From an uncultured Faecalibacterium sp. (lineage in GTDB: Bacteria > Bacillota > Clostridia > Oscillospirales > Ruminococcaceae), in contig CABQHF010000098.1 in NCBI GenBank assembly GCA_902463905.1, forward strand, positions 1 to 7,642: a stretch of DNA of 7,642 nucleotides, in the 5' to 3' direction. The notes beneath the pieces are model-generated. The model did no database searches and was not told the DNA's origin. It saw only the letters and a program-made list of their open reading frames with translations. The stretch's first letter is position 1; each line of letters starts with the position of its first letter. The translations under genes and the position numbers were made by a program. Shown piece after piece: positions 6,490-7,642 of this stretch.

Positions 6490-6496
6490 TTTTATT

Positions 6497-6667
6497 ATGG
6501 CACACAAGGTTTCTGACGCATGTGTTGGCTGCGGCGCTTGCGAGGGCGCTTGCCCGGTTGGTGCAGTTGCCGTTGAGAACGGCGTTGCAGTTGTGAACGC
6601 AGACGCTTGCATCGATTGCGGCGCTTGCGAGGGCGCTTGCCCCACCGGTGCAATCACCGCTGAATAA
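6497..6667 (+). CDS. 2[4Fe-4S] ferredoxin, clostridial type
   Basis: This 56-residue cytoplasmic electron carrier shuttles low-potential electrons between enzymes such as pyruvate:ferredoxin oxidoreductase, hydrogenase and Rnf-type complexes in anaerobes. Two complete Cys-x2-Cys-x2-Cys-x3-Cys-Pro motifs bind the clusters: Cys9, 12, 15, 19 and Cys38, 41, 44, 48. Length and symmetry match classic clostridial ferredoxins (about 55 residues). The two halves repeat 29 codons apart, with 26 identical bases (6530-6555 and 6617-6642). Codon use differs from the neighbours: Ala is mostly GCA or GCT and Val mostly GTT, where flanking genes favour GCC and GTG, as expected for a highly expressed gene. 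It has its own promoter, leader, RBS and terminator, so it looks like a monocistronic unit between ricT and trmN6. Its partner enzymes cannot be told from the window. Confidence 0.95.
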   Translation: MAHKVSDACVGCGACEGACPVGAVAVENGVAVVNADACIDCGACEGACPTGAITAE

Positions 6668-6698
6668 TCAGCGGCATTGCCGGAATAACGCATCCAAG

Positions 6699-6733
6699 GC
6701 AGCAGACCTGTTCAGGCGGGTCTGCTGCTTTTT
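6699..6733 (+). terminator. Intrinsic terminator of the ferredoxin gene
   Basis: GCAGCAGACC (6699-6708) and GGTCTGCTGC (6719-6728) form a perfect 10-pair stem with a 10-base loop. T follows at 6729-6733, then another T5 after one G. It begins 31 bases after the ferredoxin stop. Confidence 0.93.
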
Positions 6734-6796
6734 GTTTTTGCACAAATTCCGGGAGCAATTCCGGTTATTTTTCTGAGAGGAATCGGCACACTGTCT

Positions 6797-7471
6797 ATGG
6801 AACATTCTACCGAAGTTTTGTATAATAGAACAAAGGTCTACTGCACCCCTGCCCACCGGTTCGGGTCGGACGCGCTGCTGCTGGCCCGCTTCTGCGAGCC
6901 AAAACGCAGCCAGATGGCGGCCGACCTGTGCTCCGGCTGCGGCATCGTGGCGTTGGAGTGGCACGACCGCGGCCACCGCGGCCCCTGTGCGGCGCTGGAG
7001 CTCCAACCCGAGGGCAGCGCCCTGCTGGCCGATGCTGTCACCGAGCAAGGCATCGGCCACATCACGCCCCATTGCGCCGACCTGCGCACCTTCCGGCAGG
7101 GGGAGGGCAGTTTTGACGTGTGTGCGTGCAATCCGCCCTATTTTACCGCCGGGCCTCAGAGTCAGAATGCGGCCCACGCGCTGGCCCGGCACGAAAACAC
7201 CTGCACGCTGGACGATGTGTGTGCCTGCGCGTTCCGCCTGTTGAAGGACGGCGGGCGGCTGGCACTGTGCCACCGGCCGGAGCGGTTGGCCGAAGTGCTG
7301 GATGTGCTGCGGGCCCACCGGCTGGAGCCCAAGCGGCTGGCCTTCGTCAAGAACCGGGCAGACGCAGCCCCGTGGCTTTTCCTTGTGGAAGCCCAGAAAA
7401 ACCGCAAGACCGGCCTGCGTGTGGAGCCGGATGTGCTCATCAGCGCCGGAGCGGCGCTCTACGGGAGGTAA
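6797..7471 (+). CDS. trmN6: tRNA1(Val) (adenine37-N6)-methyltransferase (TrmN6/YabB family)
   Basis: This 224-residue class I SAM-dependent methyltransferase should methylate N6 of adenine 37, beside the anticodon of tRNA-Val. The N-terminal FGSDALLLARF (22-32) corresponds to the family's F-GTDAVLLA segment. SAM-binding motif I is DLCSGCGIVAL (43-53). The N6-adenine catalytic motif is NPPYF (112-116). They are followed by ARHENT (130-135), GGRLALCHRPERL (152-164) and PKRLAFV (178-184), all typical of YabB/YfiC proteins. Motif I has Cys-Ser-Gly-Cys where many members have Gly-Thr-Gly-Asn. GAGAGGAA (6775-6782) is 14 bases before the ATG, a long spacing, so initiation may be weak or use a nearby codon such as CTG 6791; the conserved N-terminus still needs a start near here. 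No good promoter is seen after the ferredoxin terminator. The stop lies 2 bases before rsmI, pointing to co-transcription. Confidence 0.9.
   Translation: MEHSTEVLYNRTKVYCTPAHRFGSDALLLARFCEPKRSQMAADLCSGCGIVALEWHDRGHRGPCAALELQPEGSALLADAVTEQGIGHITPHCADLRTFRQGEGSFDVCACNPPYFTAGPQSQNAAHALARHENTCTLDDVCACAFRLLKDGGRLALCHRPERLAEVLDVLRAHRLEPKRLAFVKNRADAAPWLFLVEAQKNRKTGLRVEPDVLISAGAALYGR
7463..7468 (+). promoter_or_regulatory. RBS of rsmI inside the trmN6 3' end
   Basis: GGGAGG overlaps the last two sense codons of trmN6 and stands 5 bases before ATG 7474, so translation of the two genes is probably coupled. Confidence 0.85.
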
Positions 7472-7473
7472 CT

Positions 7474-7642
7474 ATGGCAGGAACTCTTTACATCGTGGCA
7501 ACCCCCATCGGCAACCTGGACGACATGCCGCCCCGGGTGGCCGCCACCTTTGGCGCGGCAGACTTCATTGCCGCCGAGGACACCCGCGTGACCATGAAGC
7601 TGCTGAACTTTCTGGGCCTGAAAAAGCCCATGGTCAGCTACT
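7474..7642 (+). CDS. rsmI: 16S rRNA (cytidine1402-2'-O)-methyltransferase, 5' part only
   Basis: RsmI uses SAM to methylate the 2'-O of C1402 in the decoding centre of 16S rRNA. Only the first 56 codons are present. They contain the family hallmarks LYIVATPIGNLDDM (5-18, the SAM-binding TPIGNL motif of the tetrapyrrole-methylase fold) and FIAAEDTRVTMKLLNFLG (31-48, matching the conserved AAEDTR...LL motif), then KKPMVSY at the edge. The start is 2 bases after the trmN6 stop. The same neighbour relation (yabB near yabC) occurs in Bacillus, which supports both names. The family is usually about 280 residues, so most of the gene lies outside. Confidence 0.95.
   Translation, partial: MAGTLYIVATPIGNLDDMPPRVAATFGAADFIAAEDTRVTMKLLNFLGLKKPMVSY

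Noticed and set aside
6745..6764. Direct repeat AATTCCGG (6745-6752, 6757-6764; a third copy at 6414-6421)
   Set aside because: The 12-base spacing hints at a regulator site, but no convincing promoter lies beside the pair and 8-base repeats are weak evidence.
6821..6826. Perfect TATAAT just inside trmN6
   Set aside because: It falls in codons for Tyr-Asn with only a weak -35 match (TGGAAC, 17 bases upstream). A start there would remove the conserved N-terminus, so it is more likely coincidental.
6668..7318. 216-codon minus-strand frame opposite trmN6
   Set aside because: It covers the ferredoxin terminator and is antisense to clear methyltransferase motifs on the plus strand.

Overview
The window looks like a chromosomal piece of an anaerobic, GC-rich Clostridia bacterium, most like Oscillospiraceae/Ruminococcaceae (Faecalibacterium-type). 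The reasons are GC-rich codon use, strong AGGAGG-type ribosome binding sites, sigma-A-like promoters with extended -10 boxes, a RicT/YaaT gene (a Firmicutes protein), a clostridial-type 2[4Fe-4S] ferredoxin, and the gene order ricT - trmN6 - rsmI, which resembles Bacillus yaaT - (yabA) - yabB - (yazA) - yabC. The genus is an inference.

Left part (1-5018, minus strand). Two genes are read leftwards as separate units. Next to the left edge is aldose 1-epimerase (galM), whose 3' end is cut off by the window, with its own promoter and a strong RBS. Upstream of it is a 1311-residue RND-superfamily exporter, closed by a clear intrinsic terminator (936-977) that separates it from galM. The exporter carries an insert of about 245 residues, largely predicted coiled coil, where the docking subdomain of Gram-negative RND pumps would be. 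No membrane-fusion adaptor or outer-membrane channel gene lies beside it.

Centre (4931-5273). This is a divergent intergenic region with one promoter for each direction.

Right part (5019-7642, plus strand). ricT (a PSP1-domain Fe-S protein) comes first. A low-GC non-coding stretch with several inverted repeats follows, then a 56-residue 2[4Fe-4S] ferredoxin with its own promoter, a long structured leader and its own terminator. After that come trmN6 (tRNA1Val A37 N6-methyltransferase) and, 2 bases later, the start of rsmI (16S rRNA C1402 2'-O-methyltransferase), cut by the right edge. The tRNA and rRNA methyltransferase genes look co-transcribed.

The most interesting points are the coiled-coil-extended stand-alone RND exporter, and the ferredoxin unit. 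The ferredoxin sits inside the ricT-trmN6-rsmI cluster, its RBS is perfectly complementary over 13 bases to a segment upstream of its own promoter, and its leader can be drawn as a pseudoknot. The evidence does not show a clearly new multi-gene system. No CRISPR array, tRNA, rRNA, insertion sequence or phage gene was seen.
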